DNA of 64,000 nucleotides from the NCBI RefSeq assembly GCF_001895005.1, contig NZ_BCXH01000008.1, positions 124,001-188,000 of the forward strand, read 5' to 3'. The DNA is from Rhodococcus yunnanensis NBRC 103083 (GTDB lineage Bacteria; Actinomycetota; Actinomycetes; Mycobacteriales; Mycobacteriaceae). The notes beneath the pieces were generated by a model that worked only from the letters and a program-made list of their open reading frames with translations, searched no databases and was not told the DNA's origin. The position numbers were made by a program, and so were the translations under genes. Shown piece after piece: positions 16,929 to 26,273 of the stretch. Every line of letters begins with the position of its first letter. Position 1 is the stretch's first letter.

Positions 16929-17306
16929 ACATTTCTCGTACGGCTCGTCATCAATGCAGTCGCGATCTGGCTCGCAGCTCAGTGGGTGTCCGGTATCGCC
17001 ATCGCGAGCTCGGATCGGGGAACCGCCTGGGACCTGATCGTGCTGGCAGGCATCGCGGCGGTGTTCACCATCGTCAATGCCTTCATCAAGCCGCTGGTGA
17101 AGCTGCTGTCGCTTCCGTTGCTGATACTCACGCTCGGGCTGTTCACCCTCGTCATCAATGCGCTCATGCTTCTTCTGACGGCGTGGATATCGTCCGCAAC
17201 CGAATTCGGCCTGACGATCGACGGTTTCGGCGCCGCATTCTGGGGCGCCCTCATCATCTCGATCGTCAACTTCCTGCTGGGCGCGTTCGTCCCCGACAAC
17301 CGCTAG
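16926..17306 (+). CDS. Phage holin family 4-like integral membrane protein
   Basis: 126 residues with four hydrophobic helices and the family motif [19 protein letters not shown], matching the widespread PF04020-type membrane protein named after holins. There is no phage context, so lysis is unlikely; these are chromosomal membrane proteins of unknown role. The ATG at 16926 was preferred over an upstream in-frame start because of the -10 box at 7 nt. The stop overlaps the convergent menA stop by 4 nt. Confidence 0.82.
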   Translation: MTFLVRLVINAVAIWLAAQWVSGIAIASSDRGTAWDLIVLAGIAAVFTIVNAFIKPLVKLLSLPLLILTLGLFTLVINALMLLLTAWISSATEFGLTIDGFGAAFWGALIISIVNFLLGAFVPDNR

Positions 17307-18172
17307 GCGAACGCCAGCGCGACCCCGGTCGTCAGGCCCCACACGAGCATGGCCAGACCGGAGTCGCGCAACGCGGGAATGAGAGCGAACCCCGTCTGCC
17401 CCGTCCGCACCGGCTTGTTGGCGCGAGCCGCGAGAGGCAGCGCGATCAACGCGACGAGTGCCCACGGCGTCCGGGCCACCAGCGCGACCGTCACCGCGAA
17501 CGGCACCACCATCAACGCCAGATGCAGCAGCCGGGTACGAGTGTCGCCCAACCGAACTGCCAGCGTCAGCTTCCCCGACTCGGGATCGGTGTCGATGTCG
17601 CGCAGATTGTTGGCCACCAGTACGGCGCTCGAGAACGAGCCGACGGCCACCGCTGCCACCAGTCCTACCCAGTCGACACGGTCTGCCTGGACGAACTGCG
17701 TGCCCAGGACAGCGACGAGACCGAAGAACACGAAGACCGCGATCTCACCGAGGCCGCTGTAGCCGTACGGCTTCTTGCCGCCGGTGTAGAACCACGCGCC
17801 TGCGATGCACACTGCGCCGACGGCGACGAGCCACCATGCCGTCGTCGCTGCGAGAACCAACCCGGCGACGCCGCCCACCAGGAAGCATCCGATTGCGGCC
17901 GCCTTCACCGAACCCGGCGATGCGAGCTTCGATCCGACGAGGCGCAGTGGCCCGACACGCTCGTCGTCGGTGCCGCGGATGCCGTCGGAGTAGTCGTTGG
18001 CGTAATTGACGCCGATGATGAGCGCCAGGCTCACCAGCAGTGCCAGGAGGGCCTTCCACCAGACGGCTGCGTCGAGCGACGCGGCCGCGCCCGTGCCGAC
18101 CAGGACGGGTGCTATCGCGTTGGGCAACGTGCGGGGACGGGCGCCTTCGATCCATTGAGCAGTGGTGGCCAT
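17303..18172 (-). CDS. menA: 1,4-dihydroxy-2-naphthoate polyprenyltransferase MenA
   Basis: 289-residue UbiA-superfamily prenyltransferase that attaches the polyprenyl chain to DHNA to give demethylmenaquinone in the membrane. The first Asp-rich motif is [20 protein letters not shown] and the second is [20 protein letters not shown]. About eight membrane helices are visible. The start ATG gives [20 protein letters not shown], the standard N-terminus. It works with menB, C, D, E and G elsewhere in this window, and the tail is supplied by the polyprenyl diphosphate synthase at 48 kb. Confidence 0.95.
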   Translation of the reverse strand: MATTAQWIEGARPRTLPNAIAPVLVGTGAAASLDAAVWWKALLALLVSLALIIGVNYANDYSDGIRGTDDERVGPLRLVGSKLASPGSVKAAAIGCFLVGGVAGLVLAATTAWWLVAVGAVCIAGAWFYTGGKKPYGYSGLGEIAVFVFFGLVAVLGTQFVQADRVDWVGLVAAVAVGSFSSAVLVANNLRDIDTDPESGKLTLAVRLGDTRTRLLHLALMVVPFAVTVALVARTPWALVALIALPLAARANKPVRTGQTGFALIPALRDSGLAMLVWGLTTGVALAFA

Positions 18173-18216
18173 AACTCGATCCTTGCCTATCCCGCAGCGC
18201 CCTGTCTCGCGAGGTC

Positions 18217-18261
18217 CGGACTTCAGGGAAACGGACTTCAGGGAAACGGACTTCAGGGAAA
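18217..18261. repeat. Three perfect 15-bp tandem repeats
   Basis: CGGACTTCAGGGAAA is repeated exactly three times (18217-18231, 18232-18246, 18247-18261). The array lies between the menA start and the stop of the Hsp70-like gene; that stop codon is inside the third copy. On the minus strand it reads as part of the 3' end of the Hsp70-like gene and menA's upstream region. Confidence 0.9.
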
Positions 18262-19494
18262 CGGCAGTGGTGGCAACGTCGGGAGCTGAATACGAGGCCA
18301 TTCGATGCGTGGCAGCTGGAACGCTGGTGCTGGCGGCGGATTCGGAGGTTCGACGTACCCGCCGGTCTCGTGGTGTGGCACCTGCGTCTCGGGTGCGGCG
18401 GTGACGGGGGCTGGGGTTGGGGTTGGGGTTGGAGACACCGTCGGGGCCGGAGGCGCGACCGTCGACGTCGGGGCAGCCGCAGGCTCGTCCTCGATCGTGA
18501 GAATCGGCACTCCCGTCAGCGTCGACTCGGCGTCGGCGTCCGGCCATACCGTCGCCGAGAACAACCCGAGCGCAACAACCGTCGGTAGGCCGAATCGAAG
18601 CAACGGGGTGAGCAACGACTTCGCGCTGCGTTTCGCCGGCGGTGCTGCTGCACTGCGTGCGCTGTCGATCCGCGTCGCGTACAGCGCCGCGCCTCTGGCT
18701 GCGATCATTTCCGGGTCCTCGGGAACGACGACGGGAAGGCGAAGGTACCGTCCGAGGACGTCGGCGATCAGCGGTATGTGAGCGCCGCCGCCGATGGCCA
18801 CTATTGCCTCGGGAGCGATCTCGGACATCTCGGCGAGGTCGTGCAGCGCGATGGCCGAGCGTTCGGCAGGACGCATGACCTGAATCTCGAACATCCGCCG
18901 ATCCATCAACCGGATCGCGCCGTCCGAGGTCCGGCTGTCCTCGTGTGTGGACAGTGCCTCCTTGATCTCGCGGCTGAACCGAAGCAACGCCGTCTGCTCG
19001 TCCGGCGTGCGGGGGACGGCGAGGATGTCCAGGCTCAGCAGATGATCACGCACTGCACGGTCCACGATCTCGCCACCGAAATCGGTCGACCGCGTGGCTG
19101 CGTAGACGGTTCCGCTCTCGATGTCGGCGATGGTCAGGTCGAGCCCGGTGGCGCCGAGGTCGTAGACAGCCACCGTCCGGTACGGAAACGCTGGATCGGC
19201 ACGGAGCTGTTCCAGCGTGCCTGCGATCTCGGAGATGATGTGGACCTCGGAGACGTACTCCTCGACGAGCGCGGACTTCAGAGCGGCGCTGTAACTGGGA
19301 TCCGGAAACGCAACTCCCAGCGACTGAGGTGCATCGGGTCGGTCGACGATGGCGCGGATGGCATGGGCCACGTCGTCGGCGTCCGGCGTGGGATCGGTCG
19401 AAGGAAACCACTCGGCGGTGAAGGACCGGCCGTCCGAGGTACGCACTGCACGGATTCCACACGCGCCCATCGACATGCCGACTGACGAAACCAT
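18253..19494 (-). CDS. Hsp70/actin-fold ATPase-like membrane protein with Pro-rich tail
   Basis: About 413 residues from ATG 19494 ([17 protein letters not shown]). Residues 1-270 resemble the Hsp70/actin nucleotide-binding fold: phosphate-like loop [32 protein letters not shown] and adenosine-like motif [21 protein letters not shown] membrane helix ([19 protein letters not shown]) separates it from an external Pro/Thr-rich tail ([14 protein letters not shown]). There is no substrate-binding domain. Similar actinobacterial proteins are annotated as Hsp70 family with unknown clients. It is divergent from the SARP-type regulator and upstream of menA on the same strand. Confidence 0.8.
   Translation of the reverse strand: MVSSVGMSMGACGIRAVRTSDGRSFTAEWFPSTDPTPDADDVAHAIRAIVDRPDAPQSLGVAFPDPSYSAALKSALVEEYVSEVHIISEIAGTLEQLRADPAFPYRTVAVYDLGATGLDLTIADIESGTVYAATRSTDFGGEIVDRAVRDHLLSLDILAVPRTPDEQTALLRFSREIKEALSTHEDSRTSDGAIRLMDRRMFEIQVMRPAERSAIALHDLAEMSEIAPEAIVAIGGGAHIPLIADVLGRYLRLPVVVPEDPEMIAARGAALYATRIDSARSAAAPPAKRSAKSLLTPLLRFGLPTVVALGLFSATVWPDADAESTLTGVPILTIEDEPAAAPTSTVAPPAPTVSPTPTPTPAPVTAAPETQVPHHETGGYVEPPNPPPAPAFQLPRIEWPRIQLPTLPPLPFP
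18406..18428 (+). other. G-quadruplex-forming motif
   Basis: One G5 and three G4 runs separated by 2-nt loops (CT, TT, TT) on the plus strand. This is the template strand of the Hsp70-like gene, in its Pro/Thr-repeat coding region. Confidence 0.7.
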
Positions 19495-19648
19495 CGTCTC
19501 CCGCGCACCTCCAGCATTCAATGGTGACCCTTCGCACACACTGTACCGCCATTTGGTCTGTTTTCCGACCGATAACCGACCGAACGGCTAATTCCGCGGG
19601 TCCCGGGTCCTCCGGAGGGGTGGGTGCGCTGACCTACGATGTTCAACG

Positions 19649-22600
19649 GTGCCTCTCGATACACGCGATCCCGCCGTGAACGCCCCAGTCGACAGCATCG
19701 ACGTGGGCGTACTCGGTGCTGTCTGCACCCGGGTGGACGGGGTGCTCGTGCCGATTCCTGGTACGCGAGCCCGTGCGCTGCTCGTGGCGCTCGCGTGCAG
19801 CCCCGGCGTCAGCCGGAGCGTCACCGCGCTCGTCGACGACGTATGGCCCGACGCCCCGCCGAGGGCGCCGAAGAATGCACTGCAGACCCAGGTGTCGCGG
19901 CTTCGTGCCGCCCTGCCGCCCGGCACCGTCGTCAGCGGACCCGCGGGCTACCGCTTGGCGCTGGCACCCGAGCAGCTCGACCTGACATCGGCCGAACTGC
20001 GCGTCGTCGAAGCTCGGGACAACCTCGCGCGCGGGATGTTCGACGCGGCCCTCGGGCTCGTCGGGGCTGCCCGCGCGCTGTGGCGTGGTGAGCCGGGCTC
20101 CGACCTCGTCGACGGCGTCGTCGCCGACGAAGTGCGCTCTCGCGCCGCGGCTGCGGCCGATGCGCTCGACGCCGTCGAGGTCGGCGCCTTTCTCGGATTG
20201 CAGGACTTCGAGCGCGCTCTACCGCCGGCGAGGCGAGCCGCGATACGAGACGAACTCGACGAGCGTGCCGCCGCCGATCTGATGCGATGCCTGCACGGGC
20301 TCGGCCGGTCCAACGAGGCGCTGACGGTGTTCGCGGCAGTGCGCCGAGGGCTTGCCGAGCGGCTCGGTACCGATCCGTCGGACGAACTCGTCGATCTCAA
20401 CGCCGAGATCCTGAAGCCGAATGCGCCACGTGCGCCGATGGCGGTCGGGCTTCGGGCAGCGCCGAACGAACTGATCGGCCGCGACCGCGACATCGCTGCC
20501 ATCGAAGCACTCATGACCCGCGCACGCGTCACCACGATCATGGGGCCCGGAGGAAGCGGGAAGACCCGGCTCGCACACGAGATCGGTTCTCGCGCTTCGT
20601 CGTCGATGCCCGTGGCTCTCGTCGAACTGGCGTCGCTACGACGGGGGATCGACGTCTCGGCCGCGATCAGTGGAACCCTCGGCCTGAGCGAAGCCGAACC
20701 GAAGATCGGCGGCATCGGAATCGGGCGCGTCCGGACTGCAGGCGAGCGCCTACGAGAAGCGTTGTCCGGCAGAGCTGTTCTGTTGATTCTCGACAACTGT
20801 GAACACGTGATCGACGACGTCGCCGAGATAGTCGACGAATTGGTCGGCGCCAGTGAGCACCTGAGGGTACTGGCGACCTCGCGTGCGCCGATGTCGATCA
20901 CGAGCGAGTCCGTGTATCCGCTACCGCCTCTGGTTGCCGGCGGAATCGATTCTCCTGCAGCGCAACTCTTCGTGTCCAGAGCTCGCGCAGTGCGGCCAGG
21001 TGCGTCGTACGACCCCGTCGAGGTGGATCGGTTGTGCCGGACGCTCGACGGTCTGCCGCTCGCGATCGAACTCGCCGCAGCCCGAGTCCGCACACTGACC
21101 GTCGCCGACATCAACAGCAGGCTCGAGCACCGCTTCGCGCTGTTGCGCAGCACCGACCGCACCCGCCCCGAACGGCACCGCACGCTGCATGCCGTCATCG
21201 AGTGGAGCTGGAACCTCCTGGAGCCCTCGCAACAACGTGCACTTGCTCGATTGTGCGGCTTCCCAGCAGGATTCACCGTAGGGGCAGCCGAACAGGTGGC
21301 CGGTTTCGACGGCGTGGACGACGTCGCCGACGCACTGGACGGACTCGCCAACCAGTCGCTGTTGACCGTCGTCGACGAGCACGATCACGTTCGGTATCAC
21401 ATGCTGGAGACCGTACGCGAGTTCGGCGAGGAGCAGCGGCGCGACAACGAGATCACCGAGGTTCGACGGCGGATGCTGGAGTGGGGGACCGGCGTCGCGC
21501 GAACAGCGGGAACGGGGTATCGAGCGGCCGACCAGATCGAGATGATTCGGATGCTGGAAGCCGATCACGACAATCTGCTGGACGTCCTGCGTCACTCGAT
21601 CGACGACGAGAAGTGGCCGCAGGCGTACACCCTGTTCGCGACGTTGGCGTTCTTCTGGTCGCTGCGTGGCGCCCACACCGAGGTGCTCAACTGGGCGCCT
21701 CGGATGGTGCACGCTCCGTCGGACGGTCCGGCCACCCTCGGCGTCGACGACGATCATCTGGTCCTCGCGCACGTGGTGCTCCTCGCGCACATCGGATACA
21801 CCGGTGGTGTGCGCGATGCGGCGCGAGTGCGAACCCGCCTGCGGCACAGCCTACGTACGCGCCCCTATGTGGAGTCGGGGTTGCGCTTCGTCGCCGAGGT
21901 TCTGGTCGGCAGGATCGACGGGCGCGGGCTTGCGCGGCGGTTGGCCGAGAACACGAGATCCTCCGATCCTTCGCTTCGCAACGTCGCGTTCATGATTCGT
22001 GCTGCACTCGCCGAGAACTTCGGATACCTCTACCAAGCGGCGCGAGACGCCGAGAACGCGGCCGCCATCGCTGCCGAGCGTGGCGACATGTGGAGCACGG
22101 CGTCGGCATTGCAGAGTCTCGGGAGTATCCACGGTCAATCAGGACGGCCCGAGCTCGCGGTGTCGACGTATTCGCGGGCAGCAGATCTGCTGTGGGAACT
22201 CCATTCCTACGACGAGAGCGTGCAGACGCGAGGGTTCGCTGCAGCCGCGATGATCGCATCGGGCCGAATTGCGCAGGGCCGAGCGATGATCGACGACATC
22301 TCCGCGATGAGTGTCGAAGGTGAATCCTCCGTCGCAGCCGACAGTCAGCAGCGCGATCAACGATTGGCGTCGATCACCGCCACCCGGGCCGAGGCCGACC
22401 TCGCCGAGGGCAAGATCGAATCCGGCCTCGCGTTGTACCGTCGTTCCATCGAGATCGCGGGATTCTCGGTCGACAGCCACAACGATCCGTACCTGACGTT
22501 GCTGGCCAGCGCTTCGATTGCCGCGCACGCACTGTACGGGGCTGTCGAGGAGGTCGCCGACGCTGTCGACGTGCTGAGATCGGTTGCTCTCGTCAGGCTG

Positions 22601-22885
22601 GGCGGCAGCGAATTCAGAGACCTGCCGCAGCTGGGAGCGGTGGCATGCGCACTGGGTTCGTTCGAGGTCCACTCGGGCCGCGACCCTGAACGGGGCGTCG
22701 CGCTCGTCGTACTGTCGGTCAAAGCCAGAGCGAGACAAGATTATCCGTCGACACGCCCGGACCGGCACCTCGACGCGGCCAGACGAATCGTGGGAGCGGA
22801 CGTCGTCGACCTCGAGATCGCACGAAGAGAACACACGACGAGGGCCGGAGCACTCGCGGGAATCCTCGAGTTGCTCCGGCCCTGA
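19649..22885 (+). CDS. SARP/BTAD-type transcriptional regulator with NB-ARC-like ATPase and TPR region
   Basis: 1078 residues. An OmpR-like winged helix (IDVGVLGAVCTRVDG, LVDDVWPDAPP) covers about residues 10-105 and a bacterial transcriptional activator domain about 110-260. A STAND-type NTPase follows with Walker A GPGGSGKTRLAHEIG near residue 300 and Walker B LLILDNCEHVIDD near 377. The rest is helical and TPR-like. The organisation is that of AfsR/EmbR-like or LuxR-related large activators, which integrate a signal via the ATPase and TPRs. The GTG at 19649 follows a TACGAT box by 8 nt; GTG 19676 is possible. The target is unknown; the divergent Hsp70-like gene is a candidate. Confidence 0.88.
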   Translation: MPLDTRDPAVNAPVDSIDVGVLGAVCTRVDGVLVPIPGTRARALLVALACSPGVSRSVTALVDDVWPDAPPRAPKNALQTQVSRLRAALPPGTVVSGPAGYRLALAPEQLDLTSAELRVVEARDNLARGMFDAALGLVGAARALWRGEPGSDLVDGVVADEVRSRAAAAADALDAVEVGAFLGLQDFERALPPARRAAIRDELDERAAADLMRCLHGLGRSNEALTVFAAVRRGLAERLGTDPSDELVDLNAEILKPNAPRAPMAVGLRAAPNELIGRDRDIAAIEALMTRARVTTIMGPGGSGKTRLAHEIGSRASSSMPVALVELASLRRGIDVSAAISGTLGLSEAEPKIGGIGIGRVRTAGERLREALSGRAVLLILDNCEHVIDDVAEIVDELVGASEHLRVLATSRAPMSITSESVYPLPPLVAGGIDSPAAQLFVSRARAVRPGASYDPVEVDRLCRTLDGLPLAIELAAARVRTLTVADINSRLEHRFALLRSTDRTRPERHRTLHAVIEWSWNLLEPSQQRALARLCGFPAGFTVGAAEQVAGFDGVDDVADALDGLANQSLLTVVDEHDHVRYHMLETVREFGEEQRRDNEITEVRRRMLEWGTGVARTAGTGYRAADQIEMIRMLEADHDNLLDVLRHSIDDEKWPQAYTLFATLAFFWSLRGAHTEVLNWAPRMVHAPSDGPATLGVDDDHLVLAHVVLLAHIGYTGGVRDAARVRTRLRHSLRTRPYVESGLRFVAEVLVGRIDGRGLARRLAENTRSSDPSLRNVAFMIRAALAENFGYLYQAARDAENAAAIAAERGDMWSTASALQSLGSIHGQSGRPELAVSTYSRAADLLWELHSYDESVQTRGFAAAAMIASGRIAQGRAMIDDISAMSVEGESSVAADSQQRDQRLASITATRAEADLAEGKIESGLALYRRSIEIAGFSVDSHNDPYLTLLASASIAAHALYGAVEEVADAVDVLRSVALVRLGGSEFRDLPQLGAVACALGSFEVHSGRDPERGVALVVLSVKARARQDYPSTRPDRHLDAARRIVGADVVDLEIARREHTTRAGALAGILELLRP
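22842..22882. terminator. Terminator-like hairpin between convergent genes
   Basis: Perfect 11-bp stem GGGCCGGAGCA / TGCTCCGGCCC with a 19-nt loop, overlapping the 3' end of the SARP-type gene and 16 nt from the stop of the convergent permease gene. There is no U-run, so function as a terminator is not certain. Confidence 0.5.
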
Positions 22886-22897
22886 CCGATCCTGGTC

Positions 22898-23722
22898 TCA
22901 GGCCTTGCGCATGTACGCCTTGACTGTCAGCGGTGCGACAACGGCGACGACGATCACCGCGCCGAGGATCGACCACAGCACGTGAATGCCGACGTGCCCG
23001 TTGTTGGCGAGTTCGCGTACGGCCGTCACCAGGTGCGACACCGGATTGACGTTGACGAAGGACTGCAGCCAGCCCGGCATGGTGTCCACCGGTACGAACG
23101 CATTCGACAGGAACGTCAGAGGGAACAGGATCATCATCGAAATGCCCTGCACCGATGATGCTTTGTTCATCAGCACGCCCATCAGAGCGAAGATCCAGCT
23201 GATGGCCCACGCGGTGAAGATCACCAGCGCACCGGCGCCCAGGATGCCGAGGACGCCGCCCTCGGGTCGGTAGCCCATCGCGAAGCCGGTTGCGAACGTG
23301 ATCACGGTGGCGATGAAGTATCGCACGACGTCGGCGAGAAGAGCGCCGGCAAGAGGTGAGATGCGCGCAATGGGAAGGGATTTGAACCTGTCGAACACGC
23401 CCTTGTCCATGTCCTCGCGCAGCTGGGTGCCGGTGACGATCGAGGTGGTGATGACCGTCTGCGCGAGGATGCCCGGAATGATCAGGGGGAGATAGGAATC
23501 GACGTCTCCGCTGACGGCCCCGCCGAAGATGTAGGCGAACATCAGTGTGAAGATGACGGGCTGGAACACGACGTCGAACAGCTGTTCCGGGTTGTGCTTG
23601 AACTTGAGCAGTCCGCGGTACGCCATCGTGAGCGAATTGGCGACGGACTGTTGAATCGAGATGTGGCGCTGAGGCGTCAGCGTCCGGCCTGCAGGTGCGG
23701 GCTTGGTGAGAGTAGTTGTCAT
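22898..23722 (-). CDS. ABC-2 type exporter permease (DrrB-like)
   Basis: 274 residues. After a cytoplasmic N-terminus six membrane helices are visible, and the ABC-2 signature region FLSNAFVPVDTMPGWLQSFVNVNPVSHL is clear. This is the daunorubicin-resistance (DrrB) type permease that pairs with the upstream ATPase; the ATG overlaps the ATPase stop by 4 nt (ATGA). Substrate unknown: actinobacterial members export lipids, antibiotics or polyketides. Confidence 0.92.
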   Translation of the reverse strand: MTTTLTKPAPAGRTLTPQRHISIQQSVANSLTMAYRGLLKFKHNPEQLFDVVFQPVIFTLMFAYIFGGAVSGDVDSYLPLIIPGILAQTVITTSIVTGTQLREDMDKGVFDRFKSLPIARISPLAGALLADVVRYFIATVITFATGFAMGYRPEGGVLGILGAGALVIFTAWAISWIFALMGVLMNKASSVQGISMMILFPLTFLSNAFVPVDTMPGWLQSFVNVNPVSHLVTAVRELANNGHVGIHVLWSILGAVIVVAVVAPLTVKAYMRKA

Positions 23723-24666
23723 GCTGCCTCGATGGTGTCGTGCCCGGTGATGGTCATGAAGACCTCGTCCAGGCTGGGCTTGGAGACGGTGATTTCTTCG
23801 ACGGCGATTCCGTGATCGCGTAGTCGAATCAGGATTTCGGGAGTGTGCGACGGGTCCGCGAGCGGCGCGGTCAGTCGACCCGACTCCGGTGACGCGACGA
23901 CCTCGACTCCGAGTTGAGTCGCGACTATGGAACGCGCAGCGTCGAATTGTGCACTGTCGCTGAGTTTCAGCTGCAGAGACGAGATGCCGACCGACGCCTT
24001 CAACTCGTCGGCGGTGCCGTCGGCGATGACCTTACCGCGGTCGATGACGGCGATCCGGTCGCACAGTTGATCGGCCTCGTCGAGATACTGGGTGGTCAGC
24101 AGAACCGTCGAGCCCTGCGCGACGAGTCGCCGGATCGTGTCCCACATCTGCGCGCGAGTGCGCGGGTCGAGACCCGTCGTCGGCTCGTCGAGAAACAGCA
24201 GGGGAGGGGACGAGATCAAGCTGGCGGCGAGGTCGAGACGACGCCGCATGCCGCCGGAGAAGTTCTTCAGTGGCCGGGTCGCGGCCTCGGCCAAGCCGAA
24301 CTCGTCGAGCAGCTCGGTTGCCTTGCGGCGGCTGTCCTTACGGCTCAGTCCGAGCAACCTCGAGAAGATGATCAGGTTCTCGGTGGCGGACAGGTCCTCG
24401 TCGACGGAGGCGTATTGACCGGTGACGCCGACGAGCGAGCGGACGGCGGTGGAATCGGAGACGACGTCGTGGCCGAAGATCCGTGCCGATCCGGCGTGGG
24501 GGCGGAGAAGGGTGGCGAGCATGCGGACGGTGGTGGTCTTGCCCGCACCGTTGGGGCCGAGGACGCCGTAGACAGCGCCCGTGGGAACCGTCAGCGAGAC
24601 GCCGTCCACGGCGCGGTGCGAGCCGAACATCTTGACGAGGTCTACTGCCTCGATAGCTGGTGTCAT
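23719..24666 (-). CDS. ABC exporter ATP-binding protein (DrrA-like)
   Basis: 315 residues from ATG 24666 (MTPAIEAVDLVKMFG). Walker A GPNGAGKTTTVRML, ABC signature NFSGGMRRRLDLAA, Walker B LLFLDEPTTGLD and the H-loop region VLLTTQYLDEADQL are all intact. The C-terminal DUF4162-like extension (ILIRLRDHGIAVEEITVSKP) is typical of DrrA. It is translationally coupled to the permease gene. The upstream 60 nt carry a 10-bp inverted repeat. Confidence 0.93.
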   Translation of the reverse strand: MTPAIEAVDLVKMFGSHRAVDGVSLTVPTGAVYGVLGPNGAGKTTTVRMLATLLRPHAGSARIFGHDVVSDSTAVRSLVGVTGQYASVDEDLSATENLIIFSRLLGLSRKDSRRKATELLDEFGLAEAATRPLKNFSGGMRRRLDLAASLISSPPLLFLDEPTTGLDPRTRAQMWDTIRRLVAQGSTVLLTTQYLDEADQLCDRIAVIDRGKVIADGTADELKASVGISSLQLKLSDSAQFDAARSIVATQLGVEVVASPESGRLTAPLADPSHTPEILIRLRDHGIAVEEITVSKPSLDEVFMTITGHDTIEAA

Positions 24667-24691
24667 GTCGGCAACAGTGCACCGGCCCGCT

Positions 24692-24717
24692 TGCATGGCG
24701 CTTGCACGCGCCATGCA
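24692..24717. promoter_or_regulatory. Inverted repeat upstream of the DrrAB-like operon
   Basis: TGCATGGCGC / GCGCCATGCA, 10-bp arms with a 6-nt spacer (TTGCAC), 26 nt upstream of the ATPase start and just after the PIG-L gene stop. It could be an operator for a TetR-type regulator or a transcript hairpin; no T-run follows. Confidence 0.55.
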
Positions 24718-24726
24718 CGCACTGCG

Positions 24727-25500
24727 CTACAGCGGCAGCGCAGTCTCCGTCAGGCCTGGAGCTGCGCCGACGCGTCGGAACCACTCCCGACCGAAGGCGT
24801 GCTCGAGCATGTCGAGAGGCATCTGCAGGAACGGCCCGAAATCGCCGACCTGGGTTTCGTGAGCCAACATCGCTGCGCGCTTGGCGTCCATCACCGAGCT
24901 CACGTCGACGACGGTGGTGATCTCTGATTCGGGCAGGCCGAAGGTGTCGAGATCGAGGGAATTGTCTTCCTCGGCCCAGTTCGGGTTGGCCTTCACGAGC
25001 TCTTTCATATGATCGCGGTTGGCGGTCGTCTCGTAGACGTTCTTCGTGCCCGCCAACTCGGCGGCGCGCAATCCGACGTGGTGCACCTGGATGTGGTCGG
25101 GGTGCCCGTAACCGCCGTTGGGGTCGTAGATCGTCAGCACGTCGGCGTTCTCCTCGTCGAGGACGTCGGCCAGCTTCCTGGCTGCCGCGTCGACATCGAC
25201 GTTGCAGAATGCGCCGGGAACCTCGTTCTCGGGCGTGCCCGCCATCCCGGAGTCGGCGTAGTGCAGCATGACGATCCGGCTCGCGCCCAGCGCGTCCGCC
25301 GACCGCTGCAATTCCGTACGCCGACGCGTCGCAAGCGATTCACCGTCCGCCAGAATGCCGTCGGGGAATTCACCGAGAGCACCGTCGGTCGCGGTGACCA
25401 GCACGACGCGATGCCCGGCATCCGCCGCGAGGCGCATCACTCCGCCGGTGTTGAAAACCTCGTCGTCGGGATGGGCGTGAAAGCAGACAAGAGTGCTCAT
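24727..25500 (-). CDS. PIG-L (LmbE-like) family deacetylase
   Basis: 257 residues from ATG 25500. The zinc motif HAHPDDE is at residues 8-14 and the second metal segment YDPNGGYGHPDH is present, as in MshB/Mca deacetylases of mycothiol metabolism. The sequence between differs from canonical MshB, and the protein is shorter, so I do not give a symbol. The substrate is probably an N-acetylglucosaminyl conjugate or an amide. It is 35 nt downstream of the membrane protein gene on the same strand. Confidence 0.85.
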   Translation of the reverse strand: MSTLVCFHAHPDDEVFNTGGVMRLAADAGHRVVLVTATDGALGEFPDGILADGESLATRRRTELQRSADALGASRIVMLHYADSGMAGTPENEVPGAFCNVDVDAAARKLADVLDEENADVLTIYDPNGGYGHPDHIQVHHVGLRAAELAGTKNVYETTANRDHMKELVKANPNWAEEDNSLDLDTFGLPESEITTVVDVSSVMDAKRAAMLAHETQVGDFGPFLQMPLDMLEHAFGREWFRRVGAAPGLTETALPL

Positions 25501-25535
25501 GATCGGAAATGCTTGCACAACTGGGCCGAGTGCAC

Positions 25536-26138
25536 TCACTCGGAGTCGTGTCGCAGGAGCCTGAAGTCCCGGATACTCAGCGACAACGCCACTGCTCCGG
25601 CGATGGCCGCCCCGCCGAGCGGAAAGACCAGCCACGGGTGCTCGACGACGGGGTCGAAGGCGGACTCGTCGTCCCACTGGCTCGTCAGGGGCGTGTAACC
25701 CGTCGTATCGATACCGCCCACGGCCATGTACAGACCGTTGGCAGGCACGAGCGCCGCGACGTCAGCTCCTGGATCACCGGGGTTCGGGGGCCAGTATTCC
25801 CACGCGAGCGCAGCGCCGAAGCCCAGAGCGCCGCCGACCACGACAAGCAGCGCGAACAACCCTGTACGGGATCGATGCGCGGCACTTCGGATGCGCAGCC
25901 CCGAGTCGGCGAGGAACGACGCAAGAATCGACGCGATCAGTACCCCGGCACCGACGAGGTAGAGCGACGTCGGGAACCAGGCCGGTCGGATCGGGGTGTA
26001 CGAGTACCAGCCGAACTCGCGATCGGGGTTCATGTTCGACGGAGTCGCCACGTGCCAGACGATCGCCGCACCGAGCCCGACGAGAGCACCGGTGCCGACG
26101 ACAACGGCGACAAGAGCTTTTGCGTCCGTGGGCTTCAC
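25536..26138 (-). CDS. Four-helix membrane protein (DUF2567-like), unknown function
   Basis: 200 residues with four hydrophobic helices (ALVAVVVGTGALVGLGAAIVW; TSLYLVGAGVLIASILASFL; GLFALLVVVGGALGFGAALAW; WLVFPLGGAAIAGAVALSLS) and an external loop between helices 3 and 4. It looks like the actinobacterial DUF2567 type, but the call is from layout only. It is probably cotranscribed with the PIG-L deacetylase. The 135 nt upstream to the menE stop show no clear signal. Confidence 0.68.
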   Translation of the reverse strand: MKPTDAKALVAVVVGTGALVGLGAAIVWHVATPSNMNPDREFGWYSYTPIRPAWFPTSLYLVGAGVLIASILASFLADSGLRIRSAAHRSRTGLFALLVVVGGALGFGAALAWEYWPPNPGDPGADVAALVPANGLYMAVGGIDTTGYTPLTSQWDDESAFDPVVEHPWLVFPLGGAAIAGAVALSLSIRDFRLLRHDSE

Positions 26139-26273
26139 TCGTCGAACAGTAGCGGACTACGTGCATCCTTACTGGGCCAGGCCATGGCAACGTCGCAGGC
26201 TTGTGAAAGTGCGCCCATTCTCGTAAATCATTGCGCTGCACTGATTCAACGCGATCCTCGTATCTCGGATGTG

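Noticed and set aside
16926..17306. Holin-like protein considered as a prophage remnant
   Set aside because: No endolysin, structural or integrase genes nearby; the family is common on chromosomes.
24727..25500. PIG-L gene considered as mshB or mca
   Set aside because: Zinc motifs match, but the length and middle part differ from canonical MshB and Mca, so only the family is given.
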